A DNA stretch of 42,500 bases, taken from the NCBI GenBank assembly GCA_032718475.1, contig JAUCBJ010005961.1:1-42500 (forward strand), given 5' to 3'. A model generated the notes under the pieces. That model was not told where the DNA came from. It worked only from the letters and a program-made list of their open reading frames with translations, and ran no database searches. Numbering within the stretch: the first letter of the stretch is position 1; each line of letters opens with the position of its first letter. This DNA comes from Nemertoderma westbladi. Its lineage: Eukaryota; Xenacoelomorpha; Nemertodermatida; Nemertodermatidae. Below, piece after piece: positions 1-10,383 of this stretch. The position numbers and the translations under genes were made by a program.

Positions 1-516
1 TGATACAGGTGGTATTGTACCACAAAGCTCGGCGTTTGTCATGTGTTGTCTCCAGCTGATGTTTAGGGCTGCCCTTAGTAGTCTTGTGTAGCAACCATCA
101 ATTCGTTGTTCAAGTGATTTAGTCAGTGTCCAGGTCTCACCCCCGTATAAAAATACACTTTCCACTGTGGCTCGAAAGAACTTAGTCTTCAGGTGCCTGG
201 AGAGATCTGATTTCCAGATGGTATCCATTTTTGATAGAGCTACCCAAGCCTTTGCTTTCCTAACTTCTATGTCATTTTTGCTACTCTCTATCCATGATCC
301 TAGGTACTGGAAGTCATCGACCTTCCTTAGTTGATTATTATCAATGGTTGTCAAGTTTCCATTAACATTAAAAGTCATGAATTCGGTCTTGGTAGTATTT
401 ATATGCAATCCAACCTCCTTAGTAGCCCTCTCTCCTTTATTCAGTAGAAGCTGTGTATATTCTAGCGTATTAGAGAGCATTGCAATGTCATCCACAAAGT
501 CGGTGTCTGTGACTAT
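1..516 (-). mobile_element. LINE reverse transcriptase, 3' part of ORF (fragment 1)
   Basis: Read on the minus strand, the frame stays open from about 516 to the left edge, giving roughly 170 residues. It begins at a reverse-transcriptase catalytic motif (TDFVDDIAML, a variant of F/YxDD) and runs through the thumb/connection region. Motifs include KTEFMTFNVNG, FQYLGSWIESS, FFRATVESVFLYGGETWTL and RLLRAALNISWRQHMTN. These are typical of non-LTR retrotransposons of invertebrates. The clade (CR1, L2 or RTE type) cannot be settled by eye. The part upstream of the catalytic motif is missing; homology stops near 516 next to unrelated sequence. The rest runs off the window. Because it lacks stops, it is younger than the other three fragments here. 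Confidence 0.85.
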
Positions 517-1066
517 AGGCCGCCGTTGGTTGATTACCTTCCGCCGACCTTGTCAGCATGTCTAGCCGTTGGTTGATTGCCTTATGCCTATCCATGGCCT
601 ACGGTCCTGCTGCCGACTGTATGAGTCCTTTTGTTACACCCTAAACCAAGCGTGCCTCCTGGGTTAGGTTACCTAACACTGGTAGTGGAGCATCCAGTAT
701 AGACAGAGGGGCGTGCATTGCAGATGTATGCTCAAGCCTTTGCCTTCAATGGTGCCCAAGGCGCTATAGCCCTCAATGACTTATTTAGTTGACGGGGCTT
801 AACCAACCCACTCTTGATCAACTAAATAATGAATAGGCTACTGGCGCTTATCGGGCCTGCCCTACTGGGCTGACAGCAGCTACAGGCAGTACCACATTAC
901 TGCCATAGTGGTAGCAGGATGTTGTGAATCCATCATACACTAATATGATAATTATCTAGCATCAATGAATTCATCTCCAGTTCCACGAAATCATTTTCTT
1001 CAATTCCCAATTACTTAATTATAAAATTATATGTATAGTAACTATAGTCATTTTTTTACATTCTAG
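517..1066. other. Gene-free stretch, probably repeat-derived
   Basis: No convincing coding region is visible. The stretch next to the LINE (about 517-910) is GC-richer than its surroundings and twice carries the phrase CCGTTGGTTGATT (near 523 and 567), which suggests untranslated parts of a mobile element. The last 50 bases form the AT-rich, pyrimidine-containing 3' end of an intron ending in TTCTAG just before the first dynein exon. Confidence 0.5.
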
Positions 1067-1300
1067 AACACGGTAAATGCAGCGTCTGGATAGTGGACGG
1101 TGACCCCGCCCAAAAGGAACTGTTGCCATTCTCTTTACCCACAGTAGAACAAACCCCTCACACATTGGTGCTGTTAGTCGTTGATTTTTCCAGACCCTGG
1201 GACTTTATGGAATCGTTAGAAAGATGGTTGAAAGTAATCACTAGACATATGGACTCTCTTAACCTTTCTCCCCAGGACAAAGCAGAGTTACAAAGTAAAT
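1067..1300 (+). CDS. DYNC1LI: Cytoplasmic dynein 1 light intermediate chain, internal exon (P-loop fold, first part)
   Basis: This exon encodes part of the GTPase-like domain of the dynein-1 light intermediate chain, the subunit that binds the dynein heavy chain and links the motor to cargo adaptors. It is preceded by TTCTAG and followed by the donor GTGAGT. In the frame with GTG GAC GGT at 1093 it reads HGKCSVWIVDGDPAQKELLP, then LVLLVVDFSRPW, then a segment ending AELQSK. This matches the family order (VWxxDGD, LVxLVVDxSxPW, helical xxEQKL). The exon ends with one base (T) of a split codon, completed by TG at 5776 to give Leu. The Ras-like N-terminus with the P-loop must lie left of the window. 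DYNC1LI1 versus DYNC1LI2 cannot be decided; invertebrates often have a single gene. Confidence 0.9.
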
Positions 1301-1721
1301 GTGAGTTGTCATTGTTGAGATATCAAATAACTATATATTTGGTCCATTGTGGTAATTGTTATGTTACGCATAGAAAAATTTGCTATCAGTAGGTTATATA
1401 CATACACAACACAATCTATGAATGTATGTGTTCATTGTGTTGTAGACTGTACAGCAAATGAAATAATGACATACATTTACAACTGGTGAACCTCCAGACA
1501 CATATTCAATCAGTGAGTGAATTTACATCAATACATAGAAAAAATATTATAAAATGTAAATAGTTTTAATAATGATTAACCATATATATGTGTTAATAAA
1601 AAATAGGTGGGAAATCTTCAAAAAAAATTTAACAAACCATGAAAAACAATTAAATGCCAGAATATAATTTTCAAGATGAATCCGAATATCGTCATTTTTG
1701 ATCTAAAATATAAATAATAAG
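1301..1721. other. Intron of the dynein gene before the minisatellite
   Basis: AT-rich intron sequence starting with the donor GTGAGT. No gene, RNA or ordered repeat is visible before the 44-bp array. Confidence 0.6.
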
Positions 1722-4700
1722 CAAGACGACTGGCTCTGTCTGATAACAACGTATCCTATTACATACGAGACGACTGGCTCTGCCTGATAACAACGTATCC
1801 TACTACATACGAGACGACCGGCTCTGCCTGATAACAACGTATCGTACTACATACGAGACGACTGGCTCTGCTTGATAACAACGTATCCTACTACATACGA
1901 GACGACTGGCTCTGCCTGATAACAACGTATCCTACTACGAGACGACTGGCTCTGCCTGATAACAACGTATCCTACTACATACGAGACGACTGACTCTGCC
2001 TGATAACAACGTATCCTACTACATACGAGACGACTGGCTCTGTCTGATAACAACGTATCCTACTACATACGAGACGACTGGCTCTGCCTGATAACAACGT
2101 ATCCTACTACATACGAGACGACTGACTCTGCCTGATAACAACGTATCCTACTACATACGAGACGACTGACTCTGCCTGATAACAACGTATCCTACTACAT
2201 ACGAGACGACTGGCTCTGTCTGATAACAACGTATCCTACTACATACGAGACGACTGGCTCTGACTGATAACAACGTGTCCTACTACATACGAGACGACTG
2301 GCTCTGCCTGATAACAACGTATCCTATTACATACGAGACGACTGGCTCTGCCTGATAACAACGTATCCTACTACATACGAGACGACTGACTCTGCCTGAT
2401 AACAACGTATCCTACTACATACGAGACGACTGGCTCTGTCTGATAACAACGTATCCTACTACATACGAGACGACTGACTCTGCCTGATAACAACGTGTCC
2501 TACTACATACGAGACGACTGGCTCTGCCTGATAACAACGTGTCCTACTACATACGAGACGACTGGCTCTGCCTGATAACAACGTATCGTACTACATACGA
2601 GACGACTGGCTCTGCTTGATAACAACGTATCCTACTACATACGAGACGACTGGCTCTGCCTGATAACAACGTATCCTACTACATACGAGACGACTGGCTC
2701 TGCCTGATAACAACGTATCCTACTACATACGAGACGACTGACTCTGCCTGATAACAACGTATCCTACTACATACGAGACGACTGGCTCTGTCTGATAACA
2801 ACGTATCCTACTACATACGAGACGACTGGCTCTGCCTGATAACAACGTATCCTACTACATACGAGACGACTGACTCTGCCTGATAACAACGTATCCTACT
2901 ACATACGAGACGACTGACTCTGCCTGATAACAACGTATCCTACTACATACGAGACGACTGGCTCTGTCTGATAACAACGTATCCTACTACATACGAGACG
3001 ACTGGCTCTGCCTGATAACAACGTGTCCTACTACATACGAGACGACTGGCTCTGCCTGATAACAACGTATCCTATTACATACGAGACGACTGGCTCTGCC
3101 TGATAACAACGTATCCTACTACATACGAGACGACTGACTCTGCCTGATAACAACGTATCCTACTACATACGAGACGACTGGCTCTGTCTGATAACAACGT
3201 ATCCTACTACATACGAGACTACTTACTCTGCCTGATAACAACGTGTCCTACTACATACGAGACGACTGGCTCTGCCTGATAACAACGTGTCCTACTACAT
3301 ACGAGACGACTGGCTCTGCCTGATAACAACGTATCGTACTACATACGAGACGACTGGCTCTGCTTGATAACAACGTATCCTACTACATACGAGACGACTG
3401 GCTCTGCCTGATAACAACGTATCCTACTACATACGAGACGACTGGCTCTGCCTGATAACAACGTATCCTACTACATACGTGACGACTGGCTCTGCCTGAT
3501 AACAACGTATCCTACTACATACGAGACGACTGGCTCTGCCTGATAACAACGTAACCTACTACATACGAGACGACTGGCTCTACCTGATAACAACGTAACC
3601 TACTACATACGAGACGACTGGCTCTGCCTGATAATAACGTATCTGACTATACATACGAGACGACTGGCTCTGCCTAATAACAACGTAACCTACTACATAC
3701 GAGACGACTGGCTCTGCCTGATAACAACGTATCCTACTACATACGAGACGACTGGCTCTGCCTGATAACAACGTATCCTACTACATACGAGACGACTGGC
3801 TCTGCCTGATAACAACGTATCCTACTACATACGAGACGACTGGCTCTGCCTGATAACAACGTATCCTACTACATACGAGACGACTGGCTCTGCCTGATAA
3901 CAACGTAACCTACTACATACGAGACGACTGGCTCTACCTGATAACAACGTAACCTACTACATACGAGACGACTGGCTCTGCCTGATAATAACGTATCTGA
4001 CTATACATACGAGACGACTGGCTCTGCCTAATAACAACGTAACCTACTACATACGAGACGACTGGCTCTGCCTGATAACAACGTATCCTACTACATACGA
4101 GACGACTGGCTCTGCCTGATAACAACGTAACCTACTACATACGAGACGACTGGCTCTACCTGATAACAACGTAACCTACTACATACGAGACGACTGGCTC
4201 TGCCTGATAACAACGTATCCTACTACATACGAGACGACTGGCTCTGCCTGATAACAACGTATCCTACTACATACGAGACGACTGGCTCTGCCTGATAACA
4301 ACGTGTCCTACTACATACGAGACGACTGGCTCTGCCTGATAACAACGTAACCTACTACATACGAGACGACTGGCTCTGCCTGATAACAACGTATCCTACT
4401 ACATACGAGACGACTGGCTCTGCCTGATAACAACGTATCCTACTACATACGAGACGACTGGCTCTGCCTGATAACAACGTATCCTACTACATACGAGACG
4501 ACTGGCTCTGCCTGATAACAACGTGTCCTACTACATACGAGACGACTGGCTCTGCCTGATAACAACGTATCCTACTACATACGAGACGACTGGCTCTGCC
4601 TGATAACAACGTGTCCTACTACATACGAGACGACTGGCTCTGCCTGATAACAACGTATCCTACTACATACGAGACGACTGGCTCTACCTGATAACAACGT

Positions 4701-5066
4701 AACCTACTACATACGAGACGACTGGCTCTGCCTGATAACAACGTATCCTACTACATACGAGACGACTGGCTCTGCCTGATAACAACGTAACCTACTACAT
4801 ACGAGACGACTGGCTCTGCCTGATAACAACGTATCCTACTACATACGAGACGACTGGCTCTGCCTGATAACAACGTGTCCTACTACATACGAGACGACTG
4901 GCTCTACCTGATAACAACGTATCGTACTACATACGAGACGACTGGCTCTGCCTGATAACAACGTATCCTACTACATACGAGACGACTGGCTCTGCCTGAT
5001 AACAACGTGTCCTACTACATACGAGACGACTGGCTCTGCCTGATAACAACGTATCCTACTACATAC
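1722..5066. repeat. 44-bp minisatellite array, about 76 units, with higher-order structure
   Basis: An uninterrupted tandem array of a 44-bp unit (core GACGACTGGCTCTGCCTG, then ATAACAACGTATCC, then TACTACATAC) fills about 3.34 kb of a dynein intron. Units differ at a few positions: CTGGCTC/CTGACTC, CTGCCTG/CTGTCTG/CTACCTG, GTATCC/GTGTCC/GTAACC/GTATCG. One unit near 1930 lacks 4 bases, and some are 2 bases longer (GTATCTGACTATAC near 3640 and 3994). The rare GTATCG variant recurs at 1839, 2583 and 3331, which is 17 units apart. The block at 3580-3771 recurs exactly at 3934-4125 (354 bp). Open frames across the array are by-products of the repeat and not genes. Confidence 0.97.
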
Positions 5067-5775
5067 ATTTATTTTCTTTTATTTAATTTTAATTTTGTTG
5101 TTTTCAATTCAATCATCAAGTGACACCTCGGATCGCATACATTTATGGTATTTATCTATATTAATAAAGAACTCCTTGAAGAAGCCATTTCTAAATTACT
5201 CGTGGGTATTCTTCCTTATATCTTCCCTACTATATACAATATTGGCTCACAGAGAGTTTCCTATGCATTGAAATGCGTCACAACCTATGGAATGAATCGA
5301 TCTTTACTTCTGGCCTGTCGGTGTCTATTTGTATAACAGTTACCATACCACAGCACTTCATTGTTTCTTCCTCAATTAATAAGGAATGCGGTTTACAAAG
5401 TAATTAAGGAATTGGATCTCACGATCTCAATATTTAGATCGCTCTGAGCCTTTGGTAATTAATATCAACAGATCTATAATCTCCACTCTAAATCTTACAT
5501 ATGTCACCTCCAGTATTCCCTTTTAACTGGAGATTGCATTATGTGCTATTATCGTTCTTCTTCGGCTTATTATTTTGTGATCCCCTTAATTTATTGGTAT
5601 TAATAGTGAATTAGTAAAATAGTGAAATAGTTTTTGTAATAAAATCGATGCGTACAACCGATGTTCTCTTGGTAGAATTATGTCAGACCTCTATCCTGGA
5701 CGTCAAAACCGCCTTCGTGCTCTGCTCAACAATACATTATAATACTATATCTTATATTCATATTTTGTCCGCTAG
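5067..5775. other. Intron remainder between minisatellite and second dynein exon
   Basis: AT-rich sequence with no recognisable gene. It ends with TTTTGTCCGCTAG, the acceptor of the next dynein exon. Short open frames here show no family features. Confidence 0.5.
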
Positions 5776-5939
5776 TGGTGCACGATTTCCAGGATTATCA
5801 GGAGCCAGACGAATCTGGTCGCATTCCTAGGAAACCCTCCATAATAATGCCCGACACAGTCGATGACGTCACACTTCCGCTCCCGGATGGGGCATTAACG
5901 CATAACATTGGGTTACCTTTGGTGGTTGTGGCTCATAAG
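5776..5939 (+). CDS. DYNC1LI: Cytoplasmic dynein 1 light intermediate chain, internal exon (middle)
   Basis: The acceptor CTAG precedes TG, which completes the codon begun at 1300 (Leu). The exon then reads VHDFQDYQEPDESG, a variable linker, and LTHNIGLPLVVVAHK, followed by the donor GTTAGT. The family has the same layout: a (R/H)DFQxYxEP block, an acidic variable stretch, then LTHNLGxPxxVVxxK, the region equivalent to the fourth GTPase motif. The exon is 164 bp and ends on a codon boundary after AAG (Lys). The matching start of the next exon (Ser-Asp-Ala) lies 32 kb away at 37949, so the intron after this exon is very large and contains other genes. Confidence 0.92.
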
Positions 5940-7182
5940 GTTAGTGCTCTATTGGATATTATGTGGTGAATCTTATATTAGTTATAATAGGTATTTGAGG
6001 CGTAAGAATCGTTACCCTAGAGTAGGGGGGCTTTTAATTGATTCCTACGAAGTACTGAAATGAGTATTGAATTACACCCCATATGCCATGGGGTTTATCG
6101 AGAATACATGGGTGGGGTAATTAGCTCTTATTTGCCTCGATTTTCCCCTAGAGATGGTTGAATTTTGATTGCGTCTAAGCCGACCAACCCCCCCCCCCCC
6201 CCTCCCCACAATCCCCCCACCCTCCCCACAATCCCCCCCCCCACAATCCCCCCCCCCTACCCTCACGCATCTGCATCCTGGCTCATTAACACCACTGCTC
6301 ATCGTTAGTCGGACCGATAATATTGTGTATATGTTGATGAATGCGCCCTTGTGAAGAATACCAGGTTTTCACTTTTAATTGGAAATTTATAAATGGAAAA
6401 TACTTTGTAATTGTCTAAATTTCTCCTCTAAGTGTTTTATAGCTTTATTCATTTATTATAACCTGTACGTACATAATATACTAATTCGTTTATTGTTTTG
6501 GTTAGATTACGCACTTCTGTAACCTGGGTTTTTGTGAAAACCTGATACCTTTCGGTTTCTTTCTTCTTCACATGGGGAAAAAAGCAAAGTGAAATATAAC
6601 AGCAGAAAGTCTGGTAAACGTGACTTAGACTTAAACATTAATTAGCCTTAATTAAAAAAAAACGAAATAGTAATTATTATGCCATATAATTACGATGCTA
6701 CAATATCATTATGAAATACGATAATTAATATGCAATATTTATTATGATGAAATCAGGTTGCTATTCCGATGCGATTATTGCATAATAAATAGTTTCTTAC
6801 AGCCAATGTATGAAATAATAACTTTATGGATTGAATAGTTATTGTGCAATGTCATAGGCTATTGGTTGTTGCCAAGCAACATCAGGTAATACCTACCTGT
6901 GCTACTTTAAGTAGGACTGACGGAAGTTGAACATAAACTGAAATCGCTTTCCTTTCTACTTCTGTACCTATCCTCTACTCGGCCTGGTTCTGGTAGTTTT
7001 CAATTCTATATCTGCAGACTCACACTGCCATAAAGTTTTTTTTCGTTATTCATTGAATCCACCGGCAGGACAGGTACCGAGTAATACAGTACCGGTACAG
7101 CGGTAGCAGAATAGTGCTGTACATGGGTGCTTAGATTGTGGCTTTTATTGGTAACTGGAAAAGCAACGATCTTTTAAGCACC
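5940..7182. other. Start of the giant dynein intron; C-rich microsatellite, no gene
   Basis: No gene is visible. A C-rich low-complexity tract occupies about 6188-6262 (a run of 15 C at 6188-6202, then CCCC blocks separated by T and ACAAT). It creates spurious proline-rich and glycine-rich open frames on the two strands. The rest is AT-rich. Confidence 0.6.
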
Positions 7183-7286
7183 AGTTTAGAGGGTAAATCT
7201 TTTCGACCTACGCGTAGGCCTACGCGTAGCTACGCGTAGCTACGCGTAGGCCTACGCGTAGGTCGAAAAGATTTACCCAGTTTAGA
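7183..7286. mobile_element. Perfect 88-bp palindrome with 8-bp target-site duplication (foldback element)
   Basis: Positions 7191-7278 are a perfect palindrome. I paired all 44 base pairs outward from the centre between 7234 and 7235 without a mismatch. It is built from repeated CTACGCGTAG blocks, with outer arms GGGTAAATCTTTTCGACC. The element is flanked by direct repeats AGTTTAGA (7183-7190 and 7279-7286). An 8-bp target duplication is typical of hAT-type transposition, so this looks like a minimal foldback element mobilised by a transposase encoded elsewhere. Confidence 0.85.
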
Positions 7287-7672
7287 CGTACTCCTCTACC
7301 GTTGCTGTATGATTACGATAATAAGCTTACTCATTTACCGGTAACTAGAATTTTAACTTTTCCGACATGCGTTAGCCCTTAGCGTATGACGGATAGCACA
7401 GTAGCAGGGTAGGCTACCAGGCTACTCCGTACTCAACCAGTTGCGAGTGCCCAGTCTGCCAGTACGCTTGCAGGGTTGCTCTGCGTTTTACACATGCAGA
7501 TATGTGATACATAGGCCTGTAGGCCTAACAATCATTAGCCTACCAATTCACAATTGCTGCATTATTGTTAGGCTGCTTGGCTTGGTACTAGATTTTAAAT
7601 AGGCCTAATTTATACAGTTATAGCCGCATTAATTGCATACGAAATCGTTCTGTGCTATACAATCCGACTACA
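7287..7672 (+). promoter_or_regulatory. Presumed promoter and 5' leader of RIOK3
   Basis: This region lies between the foldback element and the RIOK3 start codon. No TATA box at a sensible spacing or other clear core element could be identified. The role is inferred from position only. Confidence 0.3.
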
Positions 7673-9358
7673 ATGGAGTTGGAATCAGTAGTTTTAGTGT
7701 CTCCTCAACCTCAAGCCAACCCATGGCACCATACTGGAACTGGACCACCCAAATCCCCTCCCGCAACCTCGCTGACCGAGGTAATGAGCGAACAACTAGC
7801 AGCTAAACTATCGGAAGAAATTCCGGACAATACGGTGGCGGTGGGCGCGCAGAGCCGTGATTCACCCGAAACCGGTGCGAGTAATCGCAATCGGGAACTA
7901 CCGACGGAGAACGAGGCGAATAAACCGGATGAATCGACGGATAACGACCTGTTAGTGGCCCAGATGCTGCAGAACGAATTCGATAAAGAACACGACGAAC
8001 ATCTGCGCCGAGTTCAGAACGCTTATAACCGCAACTCCAAGATCTCGGTATCCTACGAGAAGTACAGGGCTGTTCGAGACGAAGCCGACTCTTCGGACCC
8101 AGAGGAAGAGGCGTTGGAGCGATGGAGGGTCTACGAGAAACCGGAGAAACCGATGCCTACCCCGAAACGGGGCTATTCTGGACGCGGTAAGGAGATGACG
8201 ACCAAGCACGACGCCGATGTCTGCGGCAGACGGAACGTGGGACGGATGGAACGCTTCCATCCTGGGTTCCGTTCCGGCGACGGGACCGGGGTCGATCTCA
8301 AGCTCCCGAACAACGTGTTCAACGCGCTGAAGCGACACGACGTGAAGGCGAGTAATCGTATGGCTCGACTCCACGAGAAGAAAGAGAACAGTACCAGCGA
8401 GTTGGCTATCGACGCGCGGACGCGGTTGATGTTGTACAAGTTGGTTAACTCGGGTTGGTTGGAGTCGATTAATGGATGCGTTAGTACCGGCAAGGAAGCC
8501 TGCGTCTACCATGGAGTCGGCGGCTCTGTGGAAGGCAAGGTTATCCCCGACGAGGTAGCCTTGAAGGTTTATAAGACGACCCTCAATGAGTTCAAGTGTC
8601 GCAGCGATTATATCCGCGACGATTACCGGTTTAAGGGACGTTTCCGCAAGCAGAATCCTCGGAAGGTGATACGGATGTGGGCAGAGAAAGAGATGCACAA
8701 CCTGACGAGGATGCGAGCCGTTGGGTTGAGGGTGCCTGAGGTCGTGTTGCTTAGGAAACACGTTTTGGTTATGGCCTTTATAGGGAGGGATCGAAGGCCT
8801 GCCCCACAGCTCAAGGACGCAGCTTTGGGATGCGCCGATATGGAGATCGCGTACGATCAGTGCGTCGAGATGATGTGTAGACTTTATAAGGAATGCAATC
8901 TCGTTCACGCTGATCTCTCAGAGTATAATATGTTGTGGTTCGATGAGTCGCTTTGGTTGATAGACGTGAGTCAGTCGGTTGAACCGACTCATCCATACGG
9001 CCTGCACTTCCTCTACAGGGACTGTCGCAATGTCAGCGGCTTCTTCTCCAGGGCTAAAGTCCATAATGTTCTCGACCCTATCGGCTTGTTTAATTTGGTT
9101 TCCGGAAGGAACATCTCATCACCAGAGGAACGGGACCTTATTTTACAGGTGGAACAGTTTGGAACAAAGAAGGAATTGATGACTGATTTAGAATTCGATT
9201 CCGCCGATAAAAACTATTCTTTTGATTTCTTCTTTAGTAAAGGCGAATCATTAGGGGATGTCCGTGATGTTGACGATGAATCTAGCTCTAGTGACGATGA
9301 ATTACCTTTGCGTGACAATGAATTACTATTGAGTGACCACGAGGATCATACAAACTGA
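7673..9358 (+). CDS. RIOK3: RIO-type atypical serine/threonine kinase RIOK3, single exon
   Basis: A 561-residue protein in one uninterrupted frame. I chose the ATG at 7673 (context ACAATGG). It is an atypical kinase of the RIO3 subfamily, linked in other animals to 40S subunit maturation and innate signalling. The N-terminus has RIOK3-specific blocks (SLTEVMSEQLAAKL; DLLVAQMLQNEFDKEHDEHL; a PTPKRGYSGRGKE/TTKHD segment), which exclude RIOK1 and RIOK2. The RIO domain spans about residues 225-510, with the P-loop STGKE at 271-275, the ATP-anchoring Lys298 (ALKVYKT), the catalytic HADLSEYN at 412-419 (Asp414, Asn419) and metal-binding Asp431 in IDVSQSVE. All key residues are present, so it should be active. 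The C-terminus ends in a Ser/Asp-rich acidic tail. It lies inside the dynein intron on the same strand. The lack of introns suggests an origin by retroposition, although no second copy is visible here. Confidence 0.97.
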   Translation: MELESVVLVSPQPQANPWHHTGTGPPKSPPATSLTEVMSEQLAAKLSEEIPDNTVAVGAQSRDSPETGASNRNRELPTENEANKPDESTDNDLLVAQMLQNEFDKEHDEHLRRVQNAYNRNSKISVSYEKYRAVRDEADSSDPEEEALERWRVYEKPEKPMPTPKRGYSGRGKEMTTKHDADVCGRRNVGRMERFHPGFRSGDGTGVDLKLPNNVFNALKRHDVKASNRMARLHEKKENSTSELAIDARTRLMLYKLVNSGWLESINGCVSTGKEACVYHGVGGSVEGKVIPDEVALKVYKTTLNEFKCRSDYIRDDYRFKGRFRKQNPRKVIRMWAEKEMHNLTRMRAVGLRVPEVVLLRKHVLVMAFIGRDRRPAPQLKDAALGCADMEIAYDQCVEMMCRLYKECNLVHADLSEYNMLWFDESLWLIDVSQSVEPTHPYGLHFLYRDCRNVSGFFSRAKVHNVLDPIGLFNLVSGRNISSPEERDLILQVEQFGTKKELMTDLEFDSADKNYSFDFFFSKGESLGDVRDVDDESSSSDDELPLRDNELLLSDHEDHTN

Positions 9359-9978
9359 TAGTAATGGTTGTAAAGATTTTAGTTGTATGTATTTAAATTG
9401 GGGAGTGTATGGGTTTTATTTTAATTTAATAATACTTAGTTCACTAACTGCTGTAACTGATATTATTGTGAATTTGACTCGAAAAAATAGCCACTAAGTA
9501 CTGGAGTCAAAATTATCACTTTGGCTGATGTATTGGATTAGACTAAGACTAACAACGGTGACGCGTGACGGTGGTATACGTACGGTTGTGTTCTTGTAAC
9601 ATCAGTTGCATTCAGTGCCGTAAAAGAAAAGGATGGCGGATGTGGTGTGCATGTACCACAGTGCTCATGGATACTCGTAATTTGGATATTTTGTTTTCCG
9701 ATTATATAGCGCGGTAGCTATTAGCCAGTTTATTTAACCCAAATCAACTCCAGTTGGAAACGGGATTCTATCCATACCAATTTGAAGAATAAGTCTAGTT
9801 CCTAAAAACATATAAACTGTATAGAGATTTTACCTTTGTGAGAAAATTTAAATATTACAATTTATGTTTCGGATATGTTGAGGTTATGTTATCGTTATAA
9901 ATCAGGGTAATTCATACATATTGTTGTACAGACACACTCACACTCACACACACCCCGTCAAAATAAATTTGCAATCAA
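9359..9978. other. 3' flank of RIOK3
   Basis: AT-rich sequence with no gene. A short (CA/CT)-type microsatellite lies near 9932-9955 (ACACTCACACTCACACACAC). A possible polyadenylation signal AATAAA is at 9962-9967, far from the stop codon. Confidence 0.4.
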
Positions 9979-10239
9979 TCAAAGCCACATTTTTGGATTA
10001 TATATTTCAATGTTGATTTGTTTAATTGTGTTTATAATAAATTTAAAGGTTTGTAAGTTATTATTGTTGTTTTGAAGGTTTTCTACTAAGTCGAAAATGT
10101 TAGTTCGTTCGTCTTCGAATGAGCTTAAAGTTTGCAAACCTTTAAAATAAACTAGTATATCATTGACGCAATTTTTGATAGCCATCTTGGCAAAATTGAA
10201 AATTTGTTGGCGATTACCTATAATTTGAATTAAATACAT
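9979..10239 (-). CDS. Possible small ORF of unknown function (86 codons)
   Basis: An 86-codon minus-strand frame runs from ATG at 10239 to a stop at 9979. It has an alternating hydrophobic/polar pattern (for example NCVNDILVYFKGL and INTIKQINIEIY) and an Asn-rich stretch. I recognise no family. It lies downstream of RIOK3 in AT-rich DNA, where chance frames rich in Asn, Ile and Lys are expected. An alternative is an exon, since ATTATAG precedes GTAATC upstream on the minus strand. Low confidence that it is a gene. Confidence 0.15.
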   Translation of the reverse strand: MYLIQIIGNRQQIFNFAKMAIKNCVNDILVYFKGLQTLSSFEDERTNIFDLVENLQNNNNNLQTFKFIINTIKQINIEIYNPKMWL

Positions 10240-10383
10240 TGTGGGGATATTCGGAATGAATAAGATTCACCTTGCGGTCTGTCGCTCATTAATTCCTTGA
10301 TAACGAGCGTTGCGCCAGTACTTGTTGAGGTCATAGTAAATGAGGAAAAGGGATGTTGAAGGGGGGCGGATACAAGGGGCATT

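Noticed and set aside
1067-1300. Dynein-2 light intermediate chain (DYNC2LI1)
   Set aside because: The HDFQDYQEP and EEHFDFIQLHLRRFC blocks in the joined exons are specific to dynein-1 light intermediate chains.
1722-5066. A regularly repeated array resembling CRISPR, or a repetitive protein on the minus strand
   Set aside because: There are no unique spacers between repeats, the unit is simply tandem, and the genome is animal. The repetitive frames (63-68 codons) arise from the 44-bp period and stop irregularly.
6169-6354. Proline-rich (plus) and glycine-rich (minus) short proteins
   Set aside because: Both are produced by the C-rich low-complexity tract.
6868-6880. GTTGCC-A-AGCAAC, an X-box-like site upstream of RIOK3
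   Set aside because: It has a 1-base spacer, lies about 800 bp from the start codon, and a similar sequence at 21147-21159 sits in repeat-like DNA, so it is more likely a chance or repeat-derived palindrome.
7952-8908. A 318-codon open frame on the minus strand opposite RIOK3
   Set aside because: It is the antisense shadow of a GC-rich, conserved coding region with all RIO kinase motifs in the plus frame; the minus translation shows no family features.
7673-9358. Assignment to RIOK1
   Set aside because: The N-terminal MSEQLAAKL and DLLVAQMLQNEF blocks and the EPTHPYGL…RDCRNVS region are RIOK3 features; the RIOK1 acidic N-terminus and basic C-terminus are absent.
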